A stretch of 64,000 bases of DNA from Xiphydria camelus (Eukaryota > Arthropoda > Insecta > Hymenoptera > Xiphydriidae): assembly GCA_963678675.1 (NCBI GenBank), contig OY783191.1, positions 25,564,955 to 25,628,954 of the forward strand. The letters run 5' to 3'. Below are positions 1-9,868 of this stretch, piece after piece. The stretch's first letter is position 1; every line of letters starts with the position of its first letter. The translations under genes and the position numbers were made by a program. Under the pieces are notes generated by a model. The model ran no database searches and was not told the origin of the DNA. It saw only the letters and a program-made list of their open reading frames with translations.

Positions 1-350
1 TCGAAAGACAACTTATTTTTCGGTACTCTTATTGTTAGACAACTTCTTGGAATTTCTCATTTTGTGCTATTTGGGAACCCTCATAAACTATAACCTTCAA
101 TTTATTAAAAAAAACAATAAAGAAGTTTCAAAAAAGTCGACGAAAAGATGTCTTAACGATACTGTTACCATACGACTAAAAGATGTCTAAATTTTGTCAT
201 CTTTTAGTCATATCTATTAGACGACAAAAAGTGGGACGTAAGACGTCTTTCAGTCATCTTTTCGTCGACTATATGCTATCATTGAAAGATGACTTTAAGT
301 AAAATCAGCCATCTTTTAGGCATCTTTTGGATGACTTTGTGCTGTCTGGG
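1..350. mobile_element. MITE with CATCTTTT iterons, copy 1 (partial)
   Basis: This block is repeated almost identically in inverted orientation at 22064-22424, so it is a discrete mobile unit. It is packed with the short motif CATCTTTT or its complement AAAAGATG in both orientations. The right end reads GACTTTGTGCTGTCTGGG and abuts Harbinger transposase coding sequence, which it truncates. The left end (about 65 bp, judged from the complete copy) lies outside the window. No coding capacity is seen. The superfamily is not certain. Confidence 0.8.
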
Positions 351-2617
351 ATAAACTGAGAAGCCGCTTTACCCATGAACATTTACTACAACTTCTGCGA
401 ATTAGTGAACCAGATGATTATAAGAATTTTCTCCGAATGGATGACAACAGTTTTGATACATTATTAGCATTAATTCGGCCAGACATCGAAAAACAAGATA
501 CTGTAATGCATCTTGCAATTCCTGCTAGTCAGAGACTGTCTGTAACATTGAGATACCTTGCCTCTGGTATGGATATGGAAGATTTAAAGTTTACCTGTGC
601 CATTGCTCCACGAACGTTGGAGATAATCATAATGGAAACATGCGAGGCTATAATCCAGAAATTAAGAGATTACATTCAGGTAAGTTTATTTATAGGACGT
701 TTATCTTAAAATAGCATACATTAACAAATGAACTTAAAAAGATTAATTATTTATGTAAAGAATTGAATGCCATCAAGTAGTTTGCTGCAGTTGGTTCTTC
801 AGTGTCTTCAGTCAGAAAACTAGGAGAGGCACTGGCGACGTTGGAGGTATTGAAAGAATCGCGATGACTTTCTTGTTTGCGATAGCTTTGTTTCTGTGTT
901 TGAGAAGAGTTAAGCGGAAATGGTGAAAGTAAGACCTTTTGGAAAGAGCGGTCAGGTGTACGGGATGGTGAGCTGTTCGGTGCAGGCGAAGTTGAACACA
1001 AACGTGATGGGGTTTGCGATGATGGTAAAAAACGCACTCCGTTCCCCTTGTTAACGCACCCATTTCACCTTCAAACAGGGTATCGTTAATGATTTTCTCA
1101 GCATACCGTCGTTGGTCTGGGGCTAATGTGTTCAATTTTATAGCCCACCCCTTAGCTAGTATGTCCTCTTCAGTGTCCGATGGTTTTTAAAAATACGCTG
1201 TAGCTAACCCCACGAGTTCATCTGTTGATGATTCAGGTGCTGGTTTTTGTCTCTTAGGGGGCACAGTCTTGACAGATGCCGCCTGGGGCTCTTGGCAGTC
1301 TTGAACCAATGGTTGCTGTAAAGAAAACATAAAAATAATAGCATACAAGATTGAAGAAGTTTATAAAAAAAGTGAAGTGAAAAATGTGAATAACAATATT
1401 TTTTTATTTCAGATTCCAAAAAATGCACAAGGATGGAAAAAAGTGGCGCAAGAGTTTGAAGAAAGGTGGAACTTCCATAACTGTATAGGAAGCGCAGATG
1501 GCAAACATGTGGCCATACAAAAGCCCTCGAACTCTGGTTCTTACTATTACAACTATAAGGGAACTTTTAGTATCGTGCTTATGGCTATTGGGAATTCAAA
1601 TTAAGAGTCGCAGCGCCAGGTGGCTATTACTGGAACCAGTTTCTGCCACATTGGGCGCTTTCCATTCATGACACAAGTCCTATGGTCGACACACTTCTAT
1701 TAGAACCACCGACTGATTGGCAGGTTCCAGCAGAAAGAGCTAATGGTTTAATTTTGTGTCCACTTGTGTCTAACCACTGCCACTCTGTCATTAATAGTAA
1801 CAAATTAGAAAAGAACAACAGTAAACGAGAGGCACAAAATTAATAAAAATCAATGGTAAACAATCGATAAAAAGGTGTGTTTTACAGTCCCCAATTGTGT
1901 GGTTAGGAAATAATGTGGCAGAAACTAGTTCACCATTATAGCCACCAGAGTGAGTACCGCTTCTCTTGAATTCCCAATTGTTAATGCGAATTATCAATTC
2001 CTCATGATTGATGTTGGAGCCAATGGACGGGTATCTGATGGAGGCGTTCTGAAGAACACACTATTTTGGGAAAAAATGTCTCAAAACCAACTCAATATTC
2101 CTGATCCACGCGAATTACCAGGAACAGATAAGAAGTATCCTTATATGTTCATTGGTGATGAAGCCTTCCAGCTAATGCCAAATTTTATGAAACCCTACAA
2201 TAGATCTTGTCTTACAAATGAAAAACGCATTTTCAACTATAGATTATCTCGTGCGCGTAGAATCGTTGAAAACGCGTTTGGTATTTTAACATCAAGGTTT
2301 AAGATTTTTCAAAAAAACATCAAATTCGCACCAGATAAGGCTCGAAAGATAGTAATGGCTCTTGCTGTTATTTACACAACTACTTGTCAACTAGAAATAA
2401 TACAAATTACATTCAGCGCAATGATGTTGATTATGAAAATACAGCTTCTGGAACAATTGAAGTAGGTTCATGGTGACAGGGAACAGAACTGTTAACTGAT
2501 CTTCAAAGAATGAGGGGTAATTCAGCGGTTGAAGCTAAGAAAGTTAGAGATAATTTTTGTGATTATTTCAATACTGTAGGTTCAGTGCCATGGCAAGAAA
2601 ATTGCTTGAAATTGTAA
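351..2617 (+). pseudogene. PIF/Harbinger (HARBI1-like) transposase, interrupted
   Basis: A DDE transposase of the PIF/Harbinger superfamily, which would cut and join the element at TWA targets. Exon 1 (351-679) encodes the HARBI1-type N-terminal helical region and ends at a CAG|GTAAG donor. Exon 2 starts at 1413 after a pyrimidine-rich TTTATTTCAG acceptor, in phase 0. The catalytic triad is recognisable: first Asp in GSADGKHVA (about 1490), second Asp in FLMIDVGANG (about 2005), Glu in RRIVENAFG (about 2260). Damage: the N-terminus is removed by the MITE ending at 350; a 386-bp MITE (1590-1975) splits the DDE domain after LMAI; a frameshift lies near 2375 and an in-frame TGA follows a Trp codon near 2475. 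The reading frame then reaches TAA at 2615. Exon 2 sits inside the intron of the opposite-strand MADF gene, and the intron here (680-1412) holds that gene's second exon. Confidence 0.88.
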
Positions 2618-3089
2618 ATTATACTAACAAATAAAAAGTACCTAACCTTCCTAATGTAGTGAAATAAAGAAATATTTAAACTATACGAAATAGTTTTTTA
2701 CTTACCTCTGAACTTTCAGTATCTGCTATCTCCACTTGATCTTTTATAAAAAGTAGATCGTTATAGTACCATAATGCAGGCTCCGGAATGTCATCACTAG
2801 ATGCACCTGATCGCTTTTTTTGATCAATTTTCTGGTACTCTTTATTGAAGTTGGTTCGCAGGATATTTATTTTTTTCTTCAAATTATCCTCCGTATAATT
2901 TGGTTTATACTGTTGTAGAGCAGTTAGAATTTTTTTTAAAGCAATGCTTTTCTTATTCTTGTTTAAATAATCCTTCGATTTTACTCGCCACAACTCCGGT
3001 TGATCGCGGTACAAAGCAATTAAAAGTAATACAAAATCTCTATCTCCTAAGTTTTCGAGTTCCACGGAGCTCTGCGGCGTATCCGCCAT
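747..3089 (-). pseudogene. MADF-domain protein of the Harbinger element (two exons)
   Basis: Harbinger elements commonly carry a second gene for a Myb/SANT-like (MADF) DNA-binding protein that partners the transposase. Exon 1 (3089 to 2706) encodes the N-terminal MADF domain: an ALYRDQPELW motif, then WRVKSKDYLNK and a LWYYNDLLFI segment typical of the family. It ends at a GAG|GTAAG donor. Exon 2 starts at 1315 after a TTTCTTTACAG acceptor. It encodes a linker and then a segment around residues RRYAEKIINDTLFEGEMG, typical of MADF/BESS C-termini. Damage: one in-frame TAA where Lys is likely (about 1193), and a frameshift near 1045, after which the Ser/Pro-rich tail continues in another frame to a stop near 747. 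The intron encloses transposase exon 2 on the other strand. Probable partner of the transposase; now non-functional. Confidence 0.82.
1590..1975. mobile_element. 386-bp GGGAATTC MITE inside the transposase
   Basis: Ends are GGGAATTCAA and TTGAATTCCC, followed inward by an imperfect inverted repeat that includes GTTTCTGCCACATT on both sides. Removing it rejoins transposase codons LMAI and VNANYQF. A second copy of exactly the same length lies at 13585-13970 in the opposite orientation. The target duplication may be ATT but cannot be fixed, because the flank and TIR share bases. Non-coding; superfamily unknown. Confidence 0.85.
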
Positions 3090-3109
3090 CGCGTGGCCGT
3101 CTGGTGCAA

Positions 3110-3345
3110 CTGCCCGAACGCGATTGACAATTTATCGATTACACGATCAATTGGGATGCGTCAATGGTCCCCGTCAATGTGCTTCAATCAAATTTCCTAT
3201 CAATGTCCGTCCATCGATTGACAATGGCATCAATCGCTTCGTACACGATCAATTTGATGCCCATTGACAATATTATTGACCGTCTCCGGGCCACTTTAGG
3301 CTATGTTGTGGCCATAGGACGATATGGTACGTAGCGATTTGTAGA
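3110..3345. repeat. Harbinger subterminal ATTGAC/ATCAAT iterons
   Basis: Just upstream of the MADF start the sequence contains many ATTGAC, CAATTG and ATCAAT hexamers in both orientations between about 3120 and 3290, then a GGGCCACTTTAGGC stretch. Clusters like this near transposon ends often serve as transposase or Myb-protein binding sites. The opposite element end is lost, so the TIR cannot be checked. Confidence 0.5.
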
Positions 3346-4318
3346 CTCTAGGTTGTACGCTACTGGTCGGAGACGCAAGGAAGGCGAACGATTGGCTCTG
3401 CTATCGTCGGCAGACGGCAATCGTCGCGAGAGAAGTTCCCTAGGGTGTATGCACCTAGCAGACGAGAAAGTATGGCGGTTGACACATACGTTTGTTTACA
3501 AAGTGGAATTTTTCGGAGCAATTGTATTTTTTGGAAATAAAACGTGATTTTCAAAGTTAATAAAATATTTCCATTCGCGAAACGATTTCCTTCGCGCTTA
3601 TTTCGAACCTCGGACGCGCTTATTAATAAAAAGTAAAAATACAGTTAAATCGAAGTAATGAAGGAAGGGTGATAAATCTTAGGTTAAATGTAAAATAATT
3701 AACGAGTTGTAGAGACAAGTGAACCGACGTGGAAGATTACAGTGACCAGGCATTTCTCAAGATTTTTGAGTAGGGTAAGTGTAACGATAAATCAAGAGGA
3801 ATAACAAAAATGAATTGTTTTCAAGTCATTCAATTTCTTTATACTTTACAAAGGCAATAATATTACAAAAATTATTCGTAGAATTAGAGAAAGTGATGAA
3901 TTCTTCATGGAAATGACTTCGACTATGGACGAAGCATCACAACGCTAAACCAATGGATGACGGAAGAGTTCGACGATGTGCATCAGCCTCCACGGAGAAA
4001 TGTGCCAAAGACGAAGGAAGATTGGTGTGCCGCTCATGAGTTTGAAATAAATGAAACGTAAGATATTATTCATACAGAAAAAGATTGTGTAGTGCAGGTA
4101 TTTATTTACCAGTACGACTCACATTACCATCCGCTAACTAACGATATGGAAGTTTTCAGCAAGTATCGATAACCAGGACCATGGTGAATGACTATGTTTC
4201 GCAAGTGTGCCTGCGATCAGCAACCTGATCGAGTGCTTTGTAAGAGCCTGGGTTGGTGCCTCCCGCAGTAGTGTCAGATTACTCCCGACTGAAATCCTCC
4301 CTCGTTTCACTCTGTGGG
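3346..4318. other. Intergenic; dispersed repeat, no gene recognised
   Basis: Only short random open frames occur here. A block at about 3565-3640 (containing CCATTCGCGAAACGATTTCC) is similar to 60545-60640, so it is a dispersed repeat. I see no splice-supported exon or family match in the rest. Confidence 0.5.
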
Positions 4319-4464
4319 TATTATTTTCCATTAAAAGCTGTCACCATAGGTAGAGGCCGCCACAGACACACATGCTAGTTTGTCATTTTTCTTGTACAGT
4401 TTTAAGTTATAATGCAAGACGAAGTGTGCGTGATATTAAATCGGCTGTCTTAGTAATTGCGTAC

Positions 4465-5011
4465 TGTTTTGTTAGAAAGAAGAAAATACGGACCGGTTCG
4501 GTTTTGGCAACGCGAGAAAATCGAATACTCCTAGAGCGCACGAGCGTACAGAAACTCTTACGAACTAGTTGAGAAATCCGCGATGTTCAGCCTATTCGAG
4601 GTGCACAGAATTTAATGGCTACGCCGAACCGAAAAGAGCACACGCGGGAGCGCAACTACGCGATATTCGACTACTCCGGAGTACGTGTCGGACGGCAGTA
4701 GTGAGTGTATCCGAAAGCGCAATTACGCGAAACAAGGCGCTGAATCCGAAGTACGTTTCGGTCGTACGTAGCGAACACACAATAAATCCGTATATGCGAT
4801 GCACCGCGATTATTGTCGAGCACGTCGGTCGGAAATCGCGAGTACAAGAGAAAACGAACGCGATCACACGTTACGTAACGACTCGTTCGATTCACGGTTC
4901 GGACGCAAGAGTGGAGAAGTCTACGTGGCGCGAGACTTGCGAAGTGCCACGTAGGCCGACGGGAATCTAGCCAATGACTACGCTATCGGTCGCGCAGCTT
5001 TGGCGCGAACA
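4465..5011 (-). repeat. 3' LTR of the BEL/Pao element
   Basis: 547 bp. In element orientation it begins TGTTCGCGCC and ends CTAACAAAACA (TG...CA). It matches 7624-8172 with scattered substitutions and small indels, suggesting the insertion is not very recent. The internal side (5012 on) is G-rich on the minus strand, as expected of a polypurine tract. Confidence 0.92.
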
Positions 5012-5069
5012 TTACCGCCCGCCTTGCCATCAGCGGCGATGGTGAAACAAACGGGGAAGATCGTGTTGC

Positions 5070-7363
5070 TTAGCCGAAAGGTGATCCAACGTTGCGTCGC
5101 TCGATGCTGCTGCGTCTTCGTCGTGGCCGTCCTGCCCTGGATGAAGGCGGATGATCTGGATGAGCGTCCATTTGGTCTGGTGGAAACCTCTCATCCCGCA
5201 GGAGGGCGATGTCACCCAGTTTTACTGTTGGCTGATGTTGGTGACATCCTTGCTTCGCTATGGTTGGACAGCGTGTCCGAGTATCCATAGGAAGTGGTCT
5301 GGAATTGAAGGCCTCTGTCTGAAACACTCGACATATCGCAGTAAGTAGCTGCCAGAACCAAGTGTTGATGCAGGCTGCGAAGGCGGTTGGGACACCCATT
5401 CGCTGACTGGAGGTGCTGCAGTGAATCTGCCTGTGAAGTCCCCCTTGAGTCTTGAGAAGGCACTGTTCACACTGCTCGTCATCTGTAGCGAGTGTAGACG
5501 GAATGCAGGCCTCCTTTAGCTTCCGAGCCCGTTGTACCGAATCTGCGGCGGAAGCCATGACTTTGCCCGACAGCACCCAGCCAAATTCGGTCTCCTGAGC
5601 GTAAAGTGTGCCAGGCGTACCCTTCCGCATGCCTGGCAGCATGATTTCATCGAGGACGTCAATTTCAAGTATCAAATCGACTTGACCTGGCTCGCCAAAT
5701 GTAGGATCCGCAAGGGTGATGCCGCTGATGTGGGGCCAGTTCTTCGTAGGTATCTGATACGATGGTAGAAGTCCTGTAAGTGGTGGTATCACGAGGGCTT
5801 CTGTCTTGAGGGAGAAGGTTGTCGAGAAGCGAGATCGCAGGATGAGTGATGTGGTCCTCTTGGCCAATCCTAATTGCTGTGCTCCGACACCATTGATTGG
5901 AATGGCCTCGTGAATTTGAGGCAGCCTGAGTTGCCGGGTGAGATGCTCCGTAGTGAAGGATGTCTCTGCTCCTGAATCGAGCAGAGCTCGCGCAATAACG
6001 GAGTCTCCCGTCTCTGGATTCATTACGATGACTCGAGCCGTCGCGAAAAGAACTGGACGGCGTTGTAGCGTTGTTAGCTGCGCGGTATAGCTAGCCACGG
6101 AGGTGCTGCTGCTCAAGCCGGGAGCGGAGTTTTCCGAGACGTCCGTTGGTCCGGGATGTAGACTTGTATGGTGCAGCCCGTTGCAAGTCTGACATCGTCT
6201 AGCTGACCGACACGTAACCAGCTGGTGTGCGCCCAAACAGTTTGTGCATAACTGCTTGGCCTCTACGAATAAGCTACGCCCCTCCAATGACTTGGCGAGA
6301 TATGTAGGGCAGAGACGCAGATAATGTTCTGCTCCACACTGCGGACACTGAAGAGGTTTTGCGGCCGGGTGATGCGTATTAGCGTTCACAGCCTTACCGC
6401 TCTTACCTCGATCGTCCTCAGAGGAATGATTCAGCCAGGAGGATGCGACTTCCTTGCTTTGTGAGGGTGCGAAGAACTCCACTGCTCTGATGCGAGTTTC
6501 TAGGAACTTTTGAAACTCGGGGAACGTGGATGGCTCTCTTGAATCATTCCTTGAAATTTCCCAAGCTCGTCGCGATCTGGAGTCTAGCCGCTCGACGGAC
6601 ATGAAGACGAGGATATCGTCCCAATGGTCGACCGGTCTGTCGAGAGTCTTCAGCGCGCCAAGCACTTCGAGGGTGGTGTTTAGCAGTCGCTTCAGTTCCG
6701 TAACGGACTCGGTGGTGACCGATGGGATGGCGAAGAGAGTGGTTAGATGCGCCTTCACCAATTGAGCTTTGTGCTCATACGTGTGACACAATAGATCCCA
6801 CGCCCGATGAAAGTTTTCGTCAGACGTTGGGATGTTCCGGGTCAATTGTTCCGGTTCGCCGACCAGGTTCGTTTTTAGATAGTGGAGCTTTTCAACTTTG
6901 GTAAGCTCGGTGTTGGAACCCACCATGGCGATGAACATGTCACGAAAGCTGGGCCACTTGACGTACTCACCGGCGAACTTCACTAAGGTTATACGTGGGA
7001 CCCTTCGAATGCTCGACGATCCGGGTGCGCTTTCAGCTTGTACAGTCGGCTGCGCGCCGGCTGCCGGAGTGTTGAGCGAATCGCGATATTCGATATAAGC
7101 TCGCCTTTTGCCACCGTATACGCTTCCTCGGTCTTATCGAACACCTCTTCCACGAAGTATGGTCGGAGTTTATCCGTAGGAACGGCCTTAGTTTTTATGA
7201 GCTGATGAGTATCCTTGAATTGAGCCCACTGTGACTCGAGCGTCTCGATTCGTGCTATCGCGGCTCCGCGAGTCATCCGTGCGGCGCCCATCTTCTGGAA
7301 GTTGCTCACCGTCCTGCTGATGCGACCGAAGAGCGTCTGCTGATCGTCGAAGATAGCTTCCAT
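5070..7363 (-). pseudogene. BEL/Pao gag-protease polyprotein with pol deleted
   Basis: The gag N-terminus (7363 to about 6990) is followed by a frameshift into a 637-codon frame. That frame carries, in order: a DUF1759-type gag region (residues about 1-150), a Cys-rich zinc-knuckle stretch with CPQCGAEHYLRLC (about 215-275), and a DUF1758-type aspartyl protease with the catalytic motif ALLDSGAETSF (about 330). After FGWVLSGKV (about residue 470) homology stops. The frame resumes with a short integrase C-terminal segment around PTVKLGDIALLRDERFPP. RT, RNase H and the integrase catalytic core are gone, so this is a large internal deletion. Gag and protease could once have supported packaging and maturation; the frameshift makes activity unlikely. 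Confidence 0.88.
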
Positions 7364-7603
7364 GTTTTCGAGGTTGCTTTAGCGACAAATTCAGAAACGC
7401 GCTGGATGGAACGGGACACTGCACTAACTCCGGACACACACACTGTAACGCGTGTCCGAGTTGAATTCAGGCGCACACTGATTGGCGCTGAACACTGCAC
7501 GAACGACGCACACACACACACCGTAACGCGTTTCCGAAATGGGATTTTCTGGTACGGCTCGTAGGAGTACCGACCGAAAGAACTCGTAATCCGATAAGGG
7601 CCG

Positions 7604-7621
7604 ATCCGGCTCGAAGGACCA
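7604..7621 (-). promoter_or_regulatory. Primer-binding site, tRNA-Tyr type
   Basis: The plus strand reads ATCCGGCTCGAAGGACCA, which matches the 3' end of insect tRNA-Tyr including CCA, as I recall it. It lies two bases inside the LTR, where a retrotransposon primer site should be. It is therefore a primer site rather than a tRNA gene. Confidence 0.8.
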
Positions 7622-7623
7622 AA

Positions 7624-8172
7624 TGTTTTGTTAGAAAGAAGAAAATACGGACCGGTCCGGTTTTGGCAACGCGAGAAAATCGAATACTCCTAGAGCGCAC
7701 GAGCGTACAGAAACTCTTACGAACTAGTTGAGGAATCCGCGATGTTCAGCCTATTCGAGGCGCACAGAATTTAATGGCTACGCCGAACCGAAAAGAGCAC
7801 ACGCGGGAGCGCAACTACGCGATACTCGACTACTCCGGAGCACGTGTCGGACGGCAGTAGTGAGTGTATCCGAAAGCGCAATTACGCGACGAACGGCGCT
7901 GAATCCGAAGTACGTTTCAGTCGTACGTAGCGAACACACAATAAATCCGTATATGTGCGATGCACCGCGATTATTGTCGAGCACGTCGGTCGGAAATCGC
8001 CAGTACAAGAGAAAACGAATGCGATCACATGTTACGTAACGACTCGTTCGATTCACGGTTCGGACGCAAGAGTGGAGAAGTCTACGTGGCGCGAGACTTG
8101 CGAAGTGCCACGTAGGCCGACGGGAATCTAGCCAATGACTACGCTATCGGTCGCGCAGTTTTGGCGCGAACA
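7624..8172 (-). repeat. 5' LTR of the BEL/Pao element
   Basis: 549-bp partner of the LTR at 4465-5011 with the same termini. It lies directly upstream, in element orientation, of the primer-binding site and gag. It would hold the promoter; I could not place a clear TATA box. Confidence 0.92.
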
Positions 8173-8317
8173 CGCACCGTCAATTGCTTGGCTCGAACGA
8201 AGTCAGCTGAGATTTGATTTGTGTCTGGGCGGGCATAACGGCCAGCAGGTGGACAATGAACTGTGTGTTGGTGTCGAAGAAGAGGACGCTGAATATTTAT
8301 GCGAAAACTGTAGCTAA
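8173..8317 (+). pseudogene. PHD-like C-terminal fragment of the interrupted TIR element
   Basis: The frame running out of the LTR continues to a stop at 8315-8317 with spaced cysteines: DLCLGG..., then CVGVEEEDAEYLCENCS. The ending resembles the last half of a PHD finger, a type of tail I recall on some pogo/Tigger transposases, which would fit the TA-flanked TIRs. The N-terminal part is cut off by the BEL insertion. The identification is tentative. Confidence 0.35.
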
Positions 8318-8836
8318 ACTAAAAATCACTTTCCTTTTTTTATAAATGTTTTTTAAAAATCAGTATTTTTTTGAAAAAGAATCTTTGTATTCAACATTAT
8401 TAAAATCATGTTCTTTCAGTGTTAATAAGTTAACATTTTCTTAAAATAAATTTGTTTTTCATTTAAGACTCGTTTTCTCAATTTATTAAACACTTCTTAG
8501 CTATGTGGCCATTATGCCCTACTCACGCGGGTAATGGCTAAATTTTACAATGTAGGTACTTTCCCTTTTTCCAACTACAATGAAAAAATTCTTACATGCA
8601 CTAGGATGGTTGTTGTATATATTCTATGATTTTGAAGTTTCCAAATCGATTGGAAATCAGTTTAAAAATTCAATAAACCTGATTATGCCTATCCTTCCCG
8701 TACCTATGGTGACAGCTTTTAATGGAAAATAATATGGCGGTCGTCGTTTCATGTTGACTTGTTCAAAGAACTATCGCTCTACGCGCGGAACGTGCGGAAA
8801 ATATCTGGCATGCTAAATCGGGGTGCGGACAGGCAG

Positions 8837-8991
8837 GGCCCCCTTTCTCGAGTCACTCGCAAGAGAAACGTATACGTTTCTTAGCGAGTAGGCCAATCAG
8901 GACCCCCACCACAACGGAATACTTGATCCTGATTGGTTTAGTGGCTAAGATGCGTATACGTAACTTTGCGAGTGATTCGAGAAAGGCCCCT
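8837..8991. mobile_element. 155-bp MITE with CAGGCAG target duplication
   Basis: Inverted ends CCTTTCTCGAGTCACTCGCAA and its complement (with changes) flank a short centre. The CAGGCAG heptamer is present on both outer sides (8830-8836 and 8992-8998). A 7- to 8-bp duplication suggests a hAT-derived MITE. Confidence 0.65.
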
Positions 8992-8998
8992 CAGGCAG

Positions 8999-9716
8999 TA
9001 CGCACGCGGAAGAGTTCTGATTGGCTGACGGTATTTTAGTACAGTAGACGGGCTGAGAAAATCGATTTTGTTGTCGACTTTTCTTCATAAGTGTCCGATT
9101 TTAATTTTTTTTAAATACTCGGAAAAATATATAGAACAAATGTGTTACATAAAGCCAAAGTATGGTTTTTAATTTTTAATAAAAATTTATTTTTCGTACG
9201 GCTTTTTCTTTAAATATCTTGAAAACTATTGAGAAGTTATCGAGACATGATGCGAAGAAAATTTAGAGAATTTCAAGACGAAACGATTGGTTTTTATCTC
9301 ATTTTGCTGCGATGAATAGTTCTCGAGAGATTGCATTTTGTATATAAATACGCGCCATAGCGCCCGCGCGCTATCGTAAATAAATGCCTCTAACTTCACT
9401 AAAAATTGATATTTTCCGATAATTATTATTTTGTTTTAAAGGTAATGAAAATAGCAATTCAACCTCGGTTTTTGATCATTTTTACTAATATTTGTTATAA
9501 TACTAATCAAAGAGAAAAATTACGTTCCAGTTGGACACAAAACGTGACAGATGAAAAAAATTGTTTAAAGGTTTAATGATTTATTTTACTACTTTTAAAA
9601 GAATCAAGGCTTTATAAAATTAAAAGAGGTTATTAAAACTAATTAAAACGTATTAAAAGTAATGAATTATACCTAAGGATATTCTGTAATAATCTTCATC
9701 ATCGTTTTGCATGAGA
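8999..9716. other. AT-rich intergenic stretch, no gene seen
   Basis: No open frame over about 60 codons, no inverted repeat and no family match. It contains a TATATAAATACGCGCC stretch near 9340 that looks promoter-like but has no gene attached. Confidence 0.4.
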
Positions 9717-9868
9717 GCCCGTGTCGAAAACCACTACAGAACGCTACAGAATATTTTCAACCACTACTGAAAACCTGAGTAGTGGCACAATTATAGTGGT
9801 GAGCAGTGGTTCAATGATGGTCAGTAGTGGTTCAATGGTGGTGAGCAGTGATCCAAAAGTGATATTTA

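Larger units (their letters stand above)
4465..8172 (-). mobile_element. BEL/Pao LTR retrotransposon, pol-deleted
   Basis: Two near-identical terminal repeats (4465-5011 and 7624-8172) flank a gag/protease region read on the minus strand. The 5-bp flanks CGTAC and CGCAC differ at one base, consistent with a BEL-type 5-bp target duplication. A tRNA-Tyr-type primer site follows the 5' LTR, and a purine-rich tract precedes the 3' LTR. At 3.7 kb it is about half the usual BEL length: reverse transcriptase, RNase H and the integrase core are missing, so it depends on enzymes from elsewhere. It sits inside the TIR element at 4321-8732 and is therefore younger than it. Confidence 0.92.
4321..8732. 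mobile_element. TA-flanked TIR element interrupted by a BEL/Pao insertion
   Basis: A perfect 32-bp inverted repeat starting TTATTTTCCATTAAAAGC lies at 4321-4352 and 8701-8732, with TA dinucleotides just outside at both ends (4319-4320, 8733-8734). That fits a Tc1/mariner/pogo-class element. Without the retrotransposon at 4465-8172 it would be about 0.7 kb. The only coding remnant is a short cysteine-containing C-terminus at 8173-8317. Probably a deletion derivative of a pogo-like element. Confidence 0.75.

Noticed and set aside
7604..7621. tRNA-like 3' end sequence
   Set aside because: Only the last 18 bases match and they lie next to an LTR, so this is a retrotransposon primer site and not a tRNA gene.
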